17,801 nt of DNA. Source: Candidatus Melainabacteria bacterium (lineage in GTDB: Bacteria; Cyanobacteriota; Vampirovibrionia; Vampirovibrionales; JAJTHC01). The stretch spans positions 1 to 17,801 of the forward strand of contig JAPLIO010000019.1 of the NCBI GenBank assembly GCA_026389055.1, written 5' to 3'. Under the pieces are notes generated by a model. The model did no database searches, was not told where the DNA came from, and saw only the letters and a list, made by a program, of their open reading frames with translations. A program made the translations under genes and the position numbers. Positions within the stretch are counted from its first letter, which is position 1; each line of letters starts with the position of its first letter. Shown piece by piece: positions 8,121 through 15,866 of the stretch.

Positions 8121-9417
8121 GTTGTATTAACTGTAGTAGTCGGGTTGCACGCTTGGTAATAACGGCTAAAATGTCATCAAAAACGCTAGAAGCGATGCCC
8201 TCCTTTTCGGCTAAACTCTTTTTTAGTACCAAGGCTTTTTGAGGCACCTGTTCAGCCAACACTAACAACTGTTTTTCTAAAGCACGTTGAGCGGTTTTGG
8301 TTTCTTCTACTAAGCTATGCCAATGCCACAGATACAATTTTTCGGGGTCGGCTTCTCCGCCTATTTTCATTGCCATATGCTTAGATAATGCAGGATCAAT
8401 AACGGTACATAAAACGTCGTAAACAGGAGCTAGCCGAGGCTTTGTTTTATCGTATAACAACGAGAAATTTTTCCCGTGGGCATCACAATTACCAATTAAA
8501 TAATTGAAAATAACCCGCTGTAATAATAGTAAGTTATCTTTGGCAGGTTGGAACGATACTTTATGTAATAACGCTTTACATTGCTGGTAAGTTACATCGT
8601 ATTTCAGTGCTGGTACAATGCCCAATGCCTGACAAAAGTCTTCTTGATGTAAACGGTCAATAGTGCCATTTTTATTCAGAAGCCTATCGTACCGTTCTAC
8701 TAAGTAGCAAGGGGTTTGGTCATCCACCCAATATAAAAAGGTATCAGGTGTTTCAAAACCAAGTGCTTTGGCTAGCCGCATACAAAAAAGCTCGTTATAA
8801 CAACTTTGTGTCAACGGGTGGTTTTCTATCATTGGCTTTAAAATATGGGTGGTGGGAGCATTCCCATAAGAAAGATAAAGTTGATTTTCTTTATAAATGA
8901 CTGCTAATTTACGTTGAGCCCCTGCCAAGGATAGACGGACACCATTTTCCCCTACTAACAAAGGGCGTTGTTCTAAACGCTTTAGTAAGTCTCCTACCTC
9001 TATTTGGGTTAGTAACTTATTTTCTGAAAAGGTTGGTGCTTCAACCGTTTGATTGGTGGGTAGAATGGTAATAGCTCCTGCACATTCACCCCCAACAGCA
9101 TCCAACAGGGCAAAGGCATTATGATGGGATTTTCCTAAATACTTCGCCAACCCTTTTAGTAAAACGTCATCAGGCAATAAGCCTGAAAAGAAAGCCTTTA
9201 CGGCTGTTCCTTCAAGCCGTTCTTTCTGTAATGGTAAAGAAATTGAAAGCGGTAAAGGCTTATTTTTAAGATACTCTGCATGATATTGGAAAGCCAAGTC
9301 GCCCCCTTGAAGTTGCAACAATAGACCCACTGGCTTGCCGTGAAAAAGAACACTTAATTGGTGTTCAATGGGTTTCAGTATTGTTTTACTTGGGTCAATA
9401 CCAGAAGAGTTTTTCAT
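8113..9417 (-). CDS. hipA: HipA-family serine/threonine kinase toxin
   Basis: This 434-aa protein is full length for HipA. In the characterised E. coli enzyme the kinase phosphorylates glutamyl-tRNA synthetase, halting translation and promoting dormancy; the target here is unknown. The N-terminal couple-HipA domain (about 20-120) precedes RLSLAGAQRK (161-170), which matches the P-loop segment around E. coli Ser150, so S163 is the likely autophosphorylation site. The catalytic core is NCDAHGKNFSLL (310-321), with catalytic D312 and N317. VYDV follows, with D334 as the likely metal-binding aspartate. All key residues are present, so it should be active. The ATG overlaps the hipB stop by 4 bp (ATGA), giving coupled expression after the antitoxin. 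Confidence 0.95.
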   Translation of the reverse strand: MKNSSGIDPSKTILKPIEHQLSVLFHGKPVGLLLQLQGGDLAFQYHAEYLKNKPLPLSISLPLQKERLEGTAVKAFFSGLLPDDVLLKGLAKYLGKSHHNAFALLDAVGGECAGAITILPTNQTVEAPTFSENKLLTQIEVGDLLKRLEQRPLLVGENGVRLSLAGAQRKLAVIYKENQLYLSYGNAPTTHILKPMIENHPLTQSCYNELFCMRLAKALGFETPDTFLYWVDDQTPCYLVERYDRLLNKNGTIDRLHQEDFCQALGIVPALKYDVTYQQCKALLHKVSFQPAKDNLLLLQRVIFNYLIGNCDAHGKNFSLLYDKTKPRLAPVYDVLCTVIDPALSKHMAMKIGGEADPEKLYLWHWHSLVEETKTAQRALEKQLLVLAEQVPQKALVLKKSLAEKEGIASSVFDDILAVITKRATRLLQLIQQR

Positions 9418-9686
9418 TCGTCGTTATCGCCCTCGAAAAACTGTTCTTGAAGACCTTGGAACAAGTCGAAATCTGAATCAGTCGTATAAACGGTTAAACC
9501 GAGTGCTTGTAATACCGTTAATGTTTTACCAAGATGACAGGACTCTTTCCCGCCTTCAAGTTCTTGAATAAAGCGAACACCCACCCCACAACTTGCTGCC
9601 AATTGAGCCTGCGTGAGTTTTTGTTTTTTTCGGATAGTTTTAATGGTTTCGCCAATGCAAGAGGCAGTTTCAATCGTGTTAAACAT
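9414..9686 (-). CDS. hipB: HipB-like XRE-family antitoxin/repressor
   Basis: This 90-aa protein has a central helix-turn-helix: LTQAQLAASCGVGVRFIQEL at 24-43, followed by the GGK of the XRE fold. It is the expected partner of the downstream hipA: it binds HipA and represses the operon. The acidic C-terminal tail (FFEGDNDE) is typical of the flexible end of HipB proteins. The start at 9686 is supported by GGG eight bases upstream, which itself lies inside operator copy 1, so repressor binding and translation initiation share the same DNA. Expression is likely autoregulated through two direct 16-bp operators on either side of the promoter. Confidence 0.93.
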   Translation of the reverse strand: MFNTIETASCIGETIKTIRKKQKLTQAQLAASCGVGVRFIQELEGGKESCHLGKTLTVLQALGLTVYTTDSDFDLFQGLQEQFFEGDNDE

Positions 9687-9694
9687 TTTATCAA

Positions 9695-9710
9695 CCCTTT
9701 CGGGAATATT
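9695..9710. promoter_or_regulatory. hipBA operator copy 1
   Basis: CCCTTTCGGGAATATT, identical to the copy at 9745-9760. The core CCC-TTTC-GGG is a near-palindrome. It lies between the predicted -10 box and the hipB start. Confidence 0.65.
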
Positions 9711-9712
9711 TT

Positions 9713-9740
9713 ATCATACATCATCCTGTTTTGGTATCAA
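9713..9740 (-). promoter_or_regulatory. hipBA sigma70-type promoter
   Basis: On the minus strand, TTGATA (9740-9735) and TATGAT (9718-9713) are separated by 16 bp, each one base from consensus. The promoter sits between the two operator copies, so binding to both would enclose RNA polymerase's site. Confidence 0.65.
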
Positions 9741-9744
9741 TAAT

Positions 9745-9760
9745 CCCTTTCGGGAATATT
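9745..9760. promoter_or_regulatory. hipBA operator copy 2
   Basis: Exact second copy of CCCTTTCGGGAATATT, 50 bp from copy 1 and just upstream of the -35 box. With the preceding T, TCCC-N4-GGGA is a perfect palindrome, comparable in form to E. coli HipB sites (TATCC-N8-GGATA). Confidence 0.65.
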
Positions 9761-9792
9761 ACAGCATATTTTTAGCCTAAAATGGCTTTTTG

Positions 9793-9806
9793 TTACCGAT
9801 CGGTAA
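9793..9806. promoter_or_regulatory. 14-bp perfect palindrome followed by T-run
   Basis: TTACCGATCGGTAA followed by TTTT. It could be a dimeric-repressor operator (TetR-like symmetry) or, as RNA, a weak 5-bp stem with a GATC loop and a U-tract. The sequence alone does not decide between them. Confidence 0.4.
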
Positions 9807-9823
9807 TTTTTAGGTGAAATCTC

Positions 9824-9841
9824 TGTGTAATTCCTGTGTAA
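9824..9841. repeat. TGTGTAA repeat pair 1
   Basis: TGTGTAA occurs at 9824-9830 and 9835-9841 (11-bp step), each copy followed by TT. The same heptamer recurs as a pair at 10069-10084, next to the STAND gene promoter. Confidence 0.5.
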
Positions 9842-9981
9842 TTTTTCTGCAAAACCTAACAAATTAGCAGGAAAAATATCAACCTATTTCATTACTTACT
9901 TTGCCTCAAATCCAATAGAATCAAATACTTGTAAAACCTGTAGAATTGCGTCAAACTCGACTTTATAAACACTCACTCTAG

Positions 9982-10001
9982 TACCCTTGGGGGTATTTTT
10001 T
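9982..10001 (+). terminator. Weak terminator-like hairpin
   Basis: TACCC, TTGG loop, GGGTA, then six T residues. It has the form of a short rho-independent terminator on the plus strand, but no plus-strand gene ends nearby. It may insulate the STAND promoter or be left over from a lost gene. Confidence 0.35.
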
Positions 10002-10068
10002 GTTTTGTGCTTTTCTCCTTGTCATCATTGGGGTTTGGGTGTTTGGGTTAATCTCAAATTGATGCGTT

Positions 10069-10084
10069 TGTGTAACCTGTGTAA
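10069..10084. repeat. TGTGTAA repeat pair 2, abutting the STAND promoter
   Basis: TGTGTAA at 10069-10075 and 10078-10084 (9-bp step). The second copy ends at the base before the -35 box, a natural position for an activator or repressor site. Confidence 0.45.
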
Positions 10085-10113
10085 TTGCCACAAGAGTTCA
10101 TTTAAGATACAAT
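10085..10113 (+). promoter_or_regulatory. Sigma70-type promoter of the STAND gene
   Basis: TTGCCA (10085-10090), 17-bp spacer, TACAAT (10108-10113): both boxes are one base from consensus at ideal spacing. The predicted start near 10120 leaves a leader of roughly 40 nt. Confidence 0.7.
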
Positions 10114-10157
10114 AAGATAACGTTTCTTTAGATTCCTCTGAGGGGTACAATCTTATT

Positions 10158-12623
10158 ATGTCCATTCCTTTTTCTTTAAGACCTAAACTTTTTGCTTTAA
10201 TAACAGCGATAGAAAAGGATTGCAGGGATCTACTTCAGTCTTTTATTGAAATACAACAGTTTCCAGTAGACGTAAGGGAAAGAGCAGAGGAACGTTTAAG
10301 ACAAGAAGATGTTACTTGCGAAATTTCTGCTTACTCATTATTACAACAAATCGAATTTACCGATATTGCAAAGCTTTTACATCAAATCAAAAAAAATGCA
10401 CTTTTCGACCAAGAGCATAGAAATTGCCTTGAAGAAATAGCTAGCCATATTGAGGGTAAATTAAAAGACGTTAGAAACAGAGTCTGTCATACAAAGCCGT
10501 TACATTCCGAAGATTATCCATTAACAGAAAACTTCTGTGAAAATTTACTAGAATTCAAAAATATATTTGCATTTCCTTTTGTAAAAAAAGCTTTGTCGGG
10601 TGAGTATCAGCCAAATTACAACCCTACCAAACAAAAAGACCGTATTCTTCATAATCTACCGTTTGTAGATTATGAAGAAACAGGTTTTATAGGTAGAGAG
10701 ACAGAGCTAGAGGATTTGAAGCGACGATTGTGCAAGAATTCTTCGGCTGTTATTTCAATTGTGGGGGAAGGGGGTATCGGTAAAACGGCATTTGCATTGA
10801 AATGCTTGTATACGATATTGGATGATGATGTAGCCGATTATGATTTTATCATTTGGAATACTTTTAAAACCGATAGATTAACGGTAAAAGGTGTAGAAAA
10901 AATTGCACATACTATGCAGTTTATCATTGATCCTATTTTTCTTGATGAACAGGATTATCCAAGTGATACCAGCATGGATAATATTTTAAGATTTATGGAA
11001 CAGCACAAGGTCTTGCTCGTCTTGGATAATTTAGAGACCGTGTCTTATGAAGATGCCTTTTTAATGAAACTTGTTTCTGAAGTACCAAGGCAGTCTAAAA
11101 TTTTAATTACAACTCGTATAAGATTACAATACAACGAAACACCTTTTCCTCTTAGTGAATTAGATAATAAAGCGAGCAGAACAATATTTAGAACCTACGC
11201 TAAATATCTAAAAATACCCAATTGCAAGCTGAACTTATCAGATGTTGAAATTGACAAGTGTTGTAATCAGCTATACAAAAACCCTCTTCTAATAAAATGG
11301 TATTTATTGAACATAAATAGTGGTGCAGATCCTATCAATTTAGCTGCTACCAGTAAACCCTTTGCAGAAGCAGTAGAATTTTGCTTTGGGAATGTTTTCT
11401 CAAAATTTAGTCTTTTGCAGAAAGAAATTAGTTACTCTTTGGCTATTCTGAATAAACCGTGTACATTATACGAAATTATTCATTATCTCAATACAGATTC
11501 TCAGAGTATCAACCAAGAATTCAATTCTCTAAGTGCCGCAGGCATTTTTATTATTGAACTTAATGATAATACAAGGACTTATCAATTAAGTGCTTTTGTT
11601 TTAGACTACATTTCCAAGCATGGAGATACTAGAGAAGTAAACAGAATATATCAACAAATCACTACTTCTCAAAAAGAATTAAGAGCTTTAAGGCAACAAG
11701 ATTTAGTCCGTTCTAATACATATAAATATAAGATAGAGAGGGTTAACATCGGTAATACGGACGATATTAGCTTAATTGTCAGAAAGGAACTAATTCAGGC
11801 TTTTACTTTACTCACAGACGCTTCCCCCTTACAGGCGTTAAATAGAATTAATGAATTAGTACAGAAATACTCAGGGGTAGCGGAAGTCTATAGGATTTCA
11901 GGCTTTATTAAAGCAAAAAATAACGACATTTTCGGTGCGACTCAAGATTATCAGAGAGCTTTAGAACTTGAACCTGATAATACTCTCATTCTATGGACTA
12001 TTGCAAAATTCTCAGCCCAATACCCTACACAAGACTATGAGTTAGCTTTATCTTACATTGAGAAGGCTTTAGTGTTAGACCCTACAGAATTCACATTAAA
12101 AACAGCAAAAGCACTTTACTGTTCTCGTTCAGGGAACTCGGAGGAAGCTAAAAAATTGTACACAGAAGCATTATTAACTATTCAGGAGGTTAATAAAATC
12201 CCTGAGTATTATAAATCCCAAATTTTCGACCAAGCTATTGATTGTTACATAAGAAGTTCAGACCAAGCGGTTCGTAACTCAAATACTAAGTCCTTTAATC
12301 AGGACATTGATAAATCAATAGAATTATTAGATGAAGCACTCACCTCGGGTCTCTATGATAATAAGCTGATAGAGAACAGATTGCCTCAAATAATAAATCA
12401 AATCGTGAAGTATAAAAATTTAATCTCCTTAGAAATAAAAGACAGTTTAAAATATTTAATTAGAAAATCCAATTTGCTTGAACATATGTCAAAACAAACA
12501 AAAAGTTTATACACTAGTTTGTTTGTAAACACTTGTGCGGAACTACCTTTGGGTATAACGAAGCCACCATCAATAAGTAATCGAAATTATAATACGTTAG
12601 AAATTACTTCTACTAAATCTTAG
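10158..12623 (+). CDS. HEPN-like/STAND NTPase/TPR protein, candidate NLR-like defence sensor
   Basis: This 821-aa protein has three parts. Residues 1-130 are helical and contain RNRVCH (R106-H111), the R-N-x3-H form of the HEPN Rx4-6H motif. HEPN domains are often RNases and serve as effectors in bacterial defence. Residues about 175-400 are an NB-ARC-like STAND ATPase: a GFIGRETELEDL linker, P-loop GEGGIGKT (203-210), Walker B VLLVLD ending at D290, and the ILITTR sensor with R320. KNPLLI is at the GLPL position, and a winged-helix-like region follows to about 490. From about 555 to 680 there are tetratricopeptide repeats (GATQDYQRALELEPDN, YIEKALVLDP), a probable ligand-sensing surface. By analogy with Avs and bNACHT proteins it would detect a phage product, oligomerise and activate the HEPN domain; this is inference. 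No partner gene adjoins it. GAGGGG lies 12 bases before ATG. Sampled lines are 32-35% G+C, far below the flanking genes, consistent with transfer. Confidence 0.88.
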   Translation: MSIPFSLRPKLFALITAIEKDCRDLLQSFIEIQQFPVDVRERAEERLRQEDVTCEISAYSLLQQIEFTDIAKLLHQIKKNALFDQEHRNCLEEIASHIEGKLKDVRNRVCHTKPLHSEDYPLTENFCENLLEFKNIFAFPFVKKALSGEYQPNYNPTKQKDRILHNLPFVDYEETGFIGRETELEDLKRRLCKNSSAVISIVGEGGIGKTAFALKCLYTILDDDVADYDFIIWNTFKTDRLTVKGVEKIAHTMQFIIDPIFLDEQDYPSDTSMDNILRFMEQHKVLLVLDNLETVSYEDAFLMKLVSEVPRQSKILITTRIRLQYNETPFPLSELDNKASRTIFRTYAKYLKIPNCKLNLSDVEIDKCCNQLYKNPLLIKWYLLNINSGADPINLAATSKPFAEAVEFCFGNVFSKFSLLQKEISYSLAILNKPCTLYEIIHYLNTDSQSINQEFNSLSAAGIFIIELNDNTRTYQLSAFVLDYISKHGDTREVNRIYQQITTSQKELRALRQQDLVRSNTYKYKIERVNIGNTDDISLIVRKELIQAFTLLTDASPLQALNRINELVQKYSGVAEVYRISGFIKAKNNDIFGATQDYQRALELEPDNTLILWTIAKFSAQYPTQDYELALSYIEKALVLDPTEFTLKTAKALYCSRSGNSEEAKKLYTEALLTIQEVNKIPEYYKSQIFDQAIDCYIRSSDQAVRNSNTKSFNQDIDKSIELLDEALTSGLYDNKLIENRLPQIINQIVKYKNLISLEIKDSLKYLIRKSNLLEHMSKQTKSLYTSLFVNTCAELPLGITKPPSISNRNYNTLEITSTKS

Positions 12624-12624
12624 C

Positions 12625-12671
12625 GATGCTATTTTTTGCGAAAAGAAATTTACAACGCTCAAAAAAGCATC
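12625..12671 (+). other. Imperfect stem-loop after the STAND stop codon
   Basis: GATGCT-a-TTTTTT-GCG pairs with CGC-tc-AAAAAA-GCATC (12656-12671), beginning two bases after the TAG. No T-run follows on either strand, so it is not a classic terminator. It may protect or process the 3' end. The remaining stretch to the next gene end (12672-12818) shows no supported gene. Confidence 0.4.
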
Positions 12672-12818
12672 CTCGGGGATAAAAAACAGATTGCCTGCCA
12701 GCTTGATTGTTGTCCCAGTTTTCATGCTGGTGCAGAATAAAAGGTCAGCTTCAAATTGTTTTGAAATGCGGGGCAACAATCAAATTTCCACCAAAAAAAG
12801 AAGCTTTGAAATCCCATG

Positions 12819-12841
12819 AAAACCCGACATTAAAGGGTTTT
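12819..12841. terminator. Terminator-like hairpin between converging genes
   Basis: AAAACCC, 9-base loop, GGGTTTT. A-rich and T-rich arms on both sides make it usable from either strand, and it lies between the converging STAND and GHL10 genes. Stability is modest. Confidence 0.45.
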
Positions 12842-12880
12842 ACGGTTTTCAGCAGTCAAAAAATTAAAATTTTTAATCAA

Positions 12881-15751
12881 TCAAGCAGGGTTGGTGCTTT
12901 TTCGGATGGTATACCGAACTTTTAAATTCAACTGCTTTAATTCCCCCAACAACCACTGCTGGGTAAATAACTGGTACGGATAAACCGTTTTAATTTGCGT
13001 TTGAACCGCCCCATAAACCCCCTGCCACTGCCCCAACAATTGCGAAGCCGTTTGGGCATTCAAACTAGCCTGCCCAGAATAAACCACATCGCCCAAGCTG
13101 GATTCTAACGTTTCTTGGTACCGTTCTAACGTTGAAACGGCACTTTTTAAAACCGTTCCGCTTGTGTTAGAACTGATGGAAAACCCCGTGGTTCCCGTGG
13201 CTAAACTGCTTGATTGAGAAGCCAGTAAATTGAGCATATCCGTATAAGCAGCCAATTGCTGAACCACACTAAGCGTATCCAACGTTAAACTAGAAGGGGC
13301 TTCTGCGGGTAGTTGAAACTGGTACAACGGCACTTGATTAGTCGATGCCTTCAACAACGCCAGCCGTTCATTACTTAAATGGGAAGCAGCAAACCAATTT
13401 TGTCCATCCGTTCCGTTTTGTTTGGTTACCCAAGCCTGCTGTAATAACCCTTGGTCTTCTAATAAATGAGCTCCCAAACCAGGGGTTAGTAAACTGCCTT
13501 TTTCAACAGCTTTATAAATCCAACCCAATTGTTCATTCAACGCCGTAGGAGAGGTAGAATAAGTCATCGGCACTAAAACGTCTATCCAGCCTTGCTGAAC
13601 CCACGTTTCCCAATCTTGCTGAATAGTCTTAATGCGTTCAGCCCGAGGTAACGCAAACACCGCCGCCGAAAGTCGCAAATTCGGGCGAATTGCCTTCAGT
13701 TGTGTACTTACTTTTTCTACAAACTGGCTTACTTGGGCTGCCTTCCATTGGTTAAAACGGTCTCGTTGCACCCCCGTTAGGGGAATATTGGGCTGTAAGT
13801 CAATATCTAGCTCTTCCCAAACTCTCGCTTTGGTTAGGGCATCCCACCCTGCCTGTTGGGTATCACTTTGGAAGGGGAATCGAATATAATCTAACTGCAA
13901 ACCATCCACCGCATACCGATTCACAATTTCCTTGTAAGCGTTCAGTAAAAAAGCTTGCCCCTGTTGGCTAGCAGGCGAAAGCCAATATTCATGCTGTTTG
14001 GCAGGGATTCTAGCCTCATCACTCATTAGTAGTTGGTTCGGTCTCATTTCAGGTAACGCTAAAATAGGGCCTACATAGCTACTATCCTGAGAAATAAGTT
14101 TGTTATGTCGCTCATTGCCCGCAGCAAAGCACCACACCCAAGCATTCACCTTCATCCCCAATCGATGCCCTTCTTGCACCGTAACGGCGATAGGATCCCA
14201 CCCATACAATAACGGATTTTGTTCTGGTAAGGCTTGACTATTAGGGTATTGGGCAAACCCCGCATTGATGGTTTCAACATAAATTTGCGAAAAACCAGAG
14301 CGTTTCAACAATTGTAAGTGCCGTTGTAATGCGTCTGCTGAACCTAGCTTTACAATTAGCCCTCTATCCAACCAAACGGCTTTGGTTTCAGGCGTTAAAG
14401 AAGGCATGTAACTATAAGACCACGCCTGTAGAAAGGCAGACATCGCTTGGTTATAGGCTTTTTCACTTAATATAGAAAGATGTTCTTCATAGGCAGATTC
14501 ATAGCGTTTTTGCCATTGCGTGGCTTCATCAATCCAGCGTTGGGCTTCAGGCCGATTATATGGTCTACCCAAGGCTTGCAGTAGCCCCATGCTTTCATAA
14601 GTATAAGCTTTGTACTGGCTTAGTTGCTTCAACTTCGTTGTATGCGAGCTGGCTTTTAAATAGCGATCCTGTTTAAGAGAGAGGTTTTGCCAGTATTGTT
14701 CCAGTTTTTGAACCAACCCAACTAGTTGAGCCCCCGAAAGAAAAACGGGTGGCAGTTCAGGCGGAGCAACTACCGTCATCGGTAAAGGAAGGGCTTCAGC
14801 TGGTGGTTTTTCAGCTGGCTTGGCAGCCTGTTTAATAACAGGTTTTGGCTTGGGTGGTTTTGGTGAGGGTTTCGCAGGTGGTTTTTTAACGGTAGATTTT
14901 GACGAAATAGCGGGCTTCTTAACACTGTGAGCCTTCGGTTTTTTGACGATAGATAACAACGCCATCGCTGAATCAGACATCAATTCGGGTGTTAACGTTG
15001 GGGCAGGTATCGGCTTCTGCTGGAAGCAAAAAACAAAGGTATGGTTATCGCCATAGGCTTCGCACCCAAACCCTAAGGGCGTGCTAGTTAAAGCAGTAGG
15101 CGTAGGCACTTGCCAATCTGAAGCAGAAATAGGGTCTCGGTTGGCAGTTTTTAGGGTTTTTCCCGCCAAGCCCAAAGCCAATGGGTCATCATCAGGTGTT
15201 TCTGTTGATACCACGGTGGTTGAAGCAATAGGCGGAACGCTTGTTGATAAGGTGTGTACCCATGGTGGCGGGGTGGGGGCTAACCATTGAGATAGTTCAC
15301 TATAAGCAAACCACCGTACTGCCGTACCACCGGGCGAAACGCTGGGTTGGGGCAACAATAATACCACCCAATTGGGGTGCTGAATGACTTTCTTTAACTG
15401 ATTTTTGGTTTCTGAGGAAAAGGGATGAGACCCATAAGTAACAATAGCTAGCCACTTTTTATTTTTGTTGATAGCCGTAGCAGGGCTTGCAGAAACGCTT
15501 GTAGCTAGGTGTGAAACGGATTCAACCAATTGAACGGGCGTATTGTTTTCCTGTAACGCCGTTTCCCACGAAGCAAGGGTGGGTTCATCTACCCCAGCTT
15601 TAACAATACTAACCCCTTGCAAGGTGCCAGCCATAGCCAAAGTAGCCGTATTTAATACGAAGATACTGATACCTGCCAACAAGCAACGAAGCATTGGCAG
15701 TTGAATTTGCGACAACAAAACGAAAGGGGTTCCCTCTGCAATAACAGACAT
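12881..15751 (-). CDS. Secreted GHL10 (glycoside-hydrolase-like 10) family protein
   Basis: A 956-aa protein. The catalytic-type domain (about 457-735) matches the GHL10/DUF187 pattern: WLDRGLIV at the start, GFSQIYVETINAGFAQYPNS, YGWDPIAVTVQEGHRLGMKV, AWVW, then VDGLQLDYIRFPF, where acidic residues line a TIM-barrel strand. Such proteins are thought to act on cell-wall or surface glycans, but substrates are largely unknown. A hydrophobic stretch at 21-40 ending AMA-GT looks like a signal peptide. It starts 20 residues in, so M20 may be the real start, yet only M1 has a plausible ribosome binding site (AAAGAAG). Residues 40-260 form an unassigned domain. A Lys/Pro-rich linker (about 270-335) and a helical, Lys/Gln-rich spacer (340-450) lead into the barrel. 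It diverges from the HEAT-repeat gene. Confidence 0.85.
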   Translation of the reverse strand: MSVIAEGTPFVLLSQIQLPMLRCLLAGISIFVLNTATLAMAGTLQGVSIVKAGVDEPTLASWETALQENNTPVQLVESVSHLATSVSASPATAINKNKKWLAIVTYGSHPFSSETKNQLKKVIQHPNWVVLLLPQPSVSPGGTAVRWFAYSELSQWLAPTPPPWVHTLSTSVPPIASTTVVSTETPDDDPLALGLAGKTLKTANRDPISASDWQVPTPTALTSTPLGFGCEAYGDNHTFVFCFQQKPIPAPTLTPELMSDSAMALLSIVKKPKAHSVKKPAISSKSTVKKPPAKPSPKPPKPKPVIKQAAKPAEKPPAEALPLPMTVVAPPELPPVFLSGAQLVGLVQKLEQYWQNLSLKQDRYLKASSHTTKLKQLSQYKAYTYESMGLLQALGRPYNRPEAQRWIDEATQWQKRYESAYEEHLSILSEKAYNQAMSAFLQAWSYSYMPSLTPETKAVWLDRGLIVKLGSADALQRHLQLLKRSGFSQIYVETINAGFAQYPNSQALPEQNPLLYGWDPIAVTVQEGHRLGMKVNAWVWCFAAGNERHNKLISQDSSYVGPILALPEMRPNQLLMSDEARIPAKQHEYWLSPASQQGQAFLLNAYKEIVNRYAVDGLQLDYIRFPFQSDTQQAGWDALTKARVWEELDIDLQPNIPLTGVQRDRFNQWKAAQVSQFVEKVSTQLKAIRPNLRLSAAVFALPRAERIKTIQQDWETWVQQGWIDVLVPMTYSTSPTALNEQLGWIYKAVEKGSLLTPGLGAHLLEDQGLLQQAWVTKQNGTDGQNWFAASHLSNERLALLKASTNQVPLYQFQLPAEAPSSLTLDTLSVVQQLAAYTDMLNLLASQSSSLATGTTGFSISSNTSGTVLKSAVSTLERYQETLESSLGDVVYSGQASLNAQTASQLLGQWQGVYGAVQTQIKTVYPYQLFTQQWLLGELKQLNLKVRYTIRKSTNPA

Positions 15752-15866
15752 ACTTCTTTATGGTAAGCGAAATGAGCTTAAATTAAAACCGTTTTTGTCA
15801 TAGAATGGGTTAATAACTGTAAATTTGCACTCTCTCTATCTCACCTTTAGAAAAGACCCTTTTACC

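Larger units (their letters stand above)
9761..10084. other. Non-coding interval between hipBA and the STAND gene
   Basis: There is no convincing gene here. It holds a palindrome, two pairs of TGTGTAA repeats and one terminator-like hairpin (listed separately). A 26-codon minus-strand frame with a GTG start (9976-9896) encodes VSVYKVEFDAILQVLQVFDS and a few further residues. Its amphipathic look suggests a gene fragment, but I do not recognise it and it has no clear ribosome binding site. Confidence 0.5.

Noticed and set aside
12597..12779. Minus-strand 60-aa frame overlapping the end of the STAND gene
   Set aside because: It starts with TTG, has no ribosome binding site, no recognisable domain, and overlaps a real gene end.
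15825..15866. TTG start extending the HEAT-repeat protein by 14 residues
   Set aside because: The added residues do not look like repeat sequence, and an ATG-ATG pair follows at 15867.
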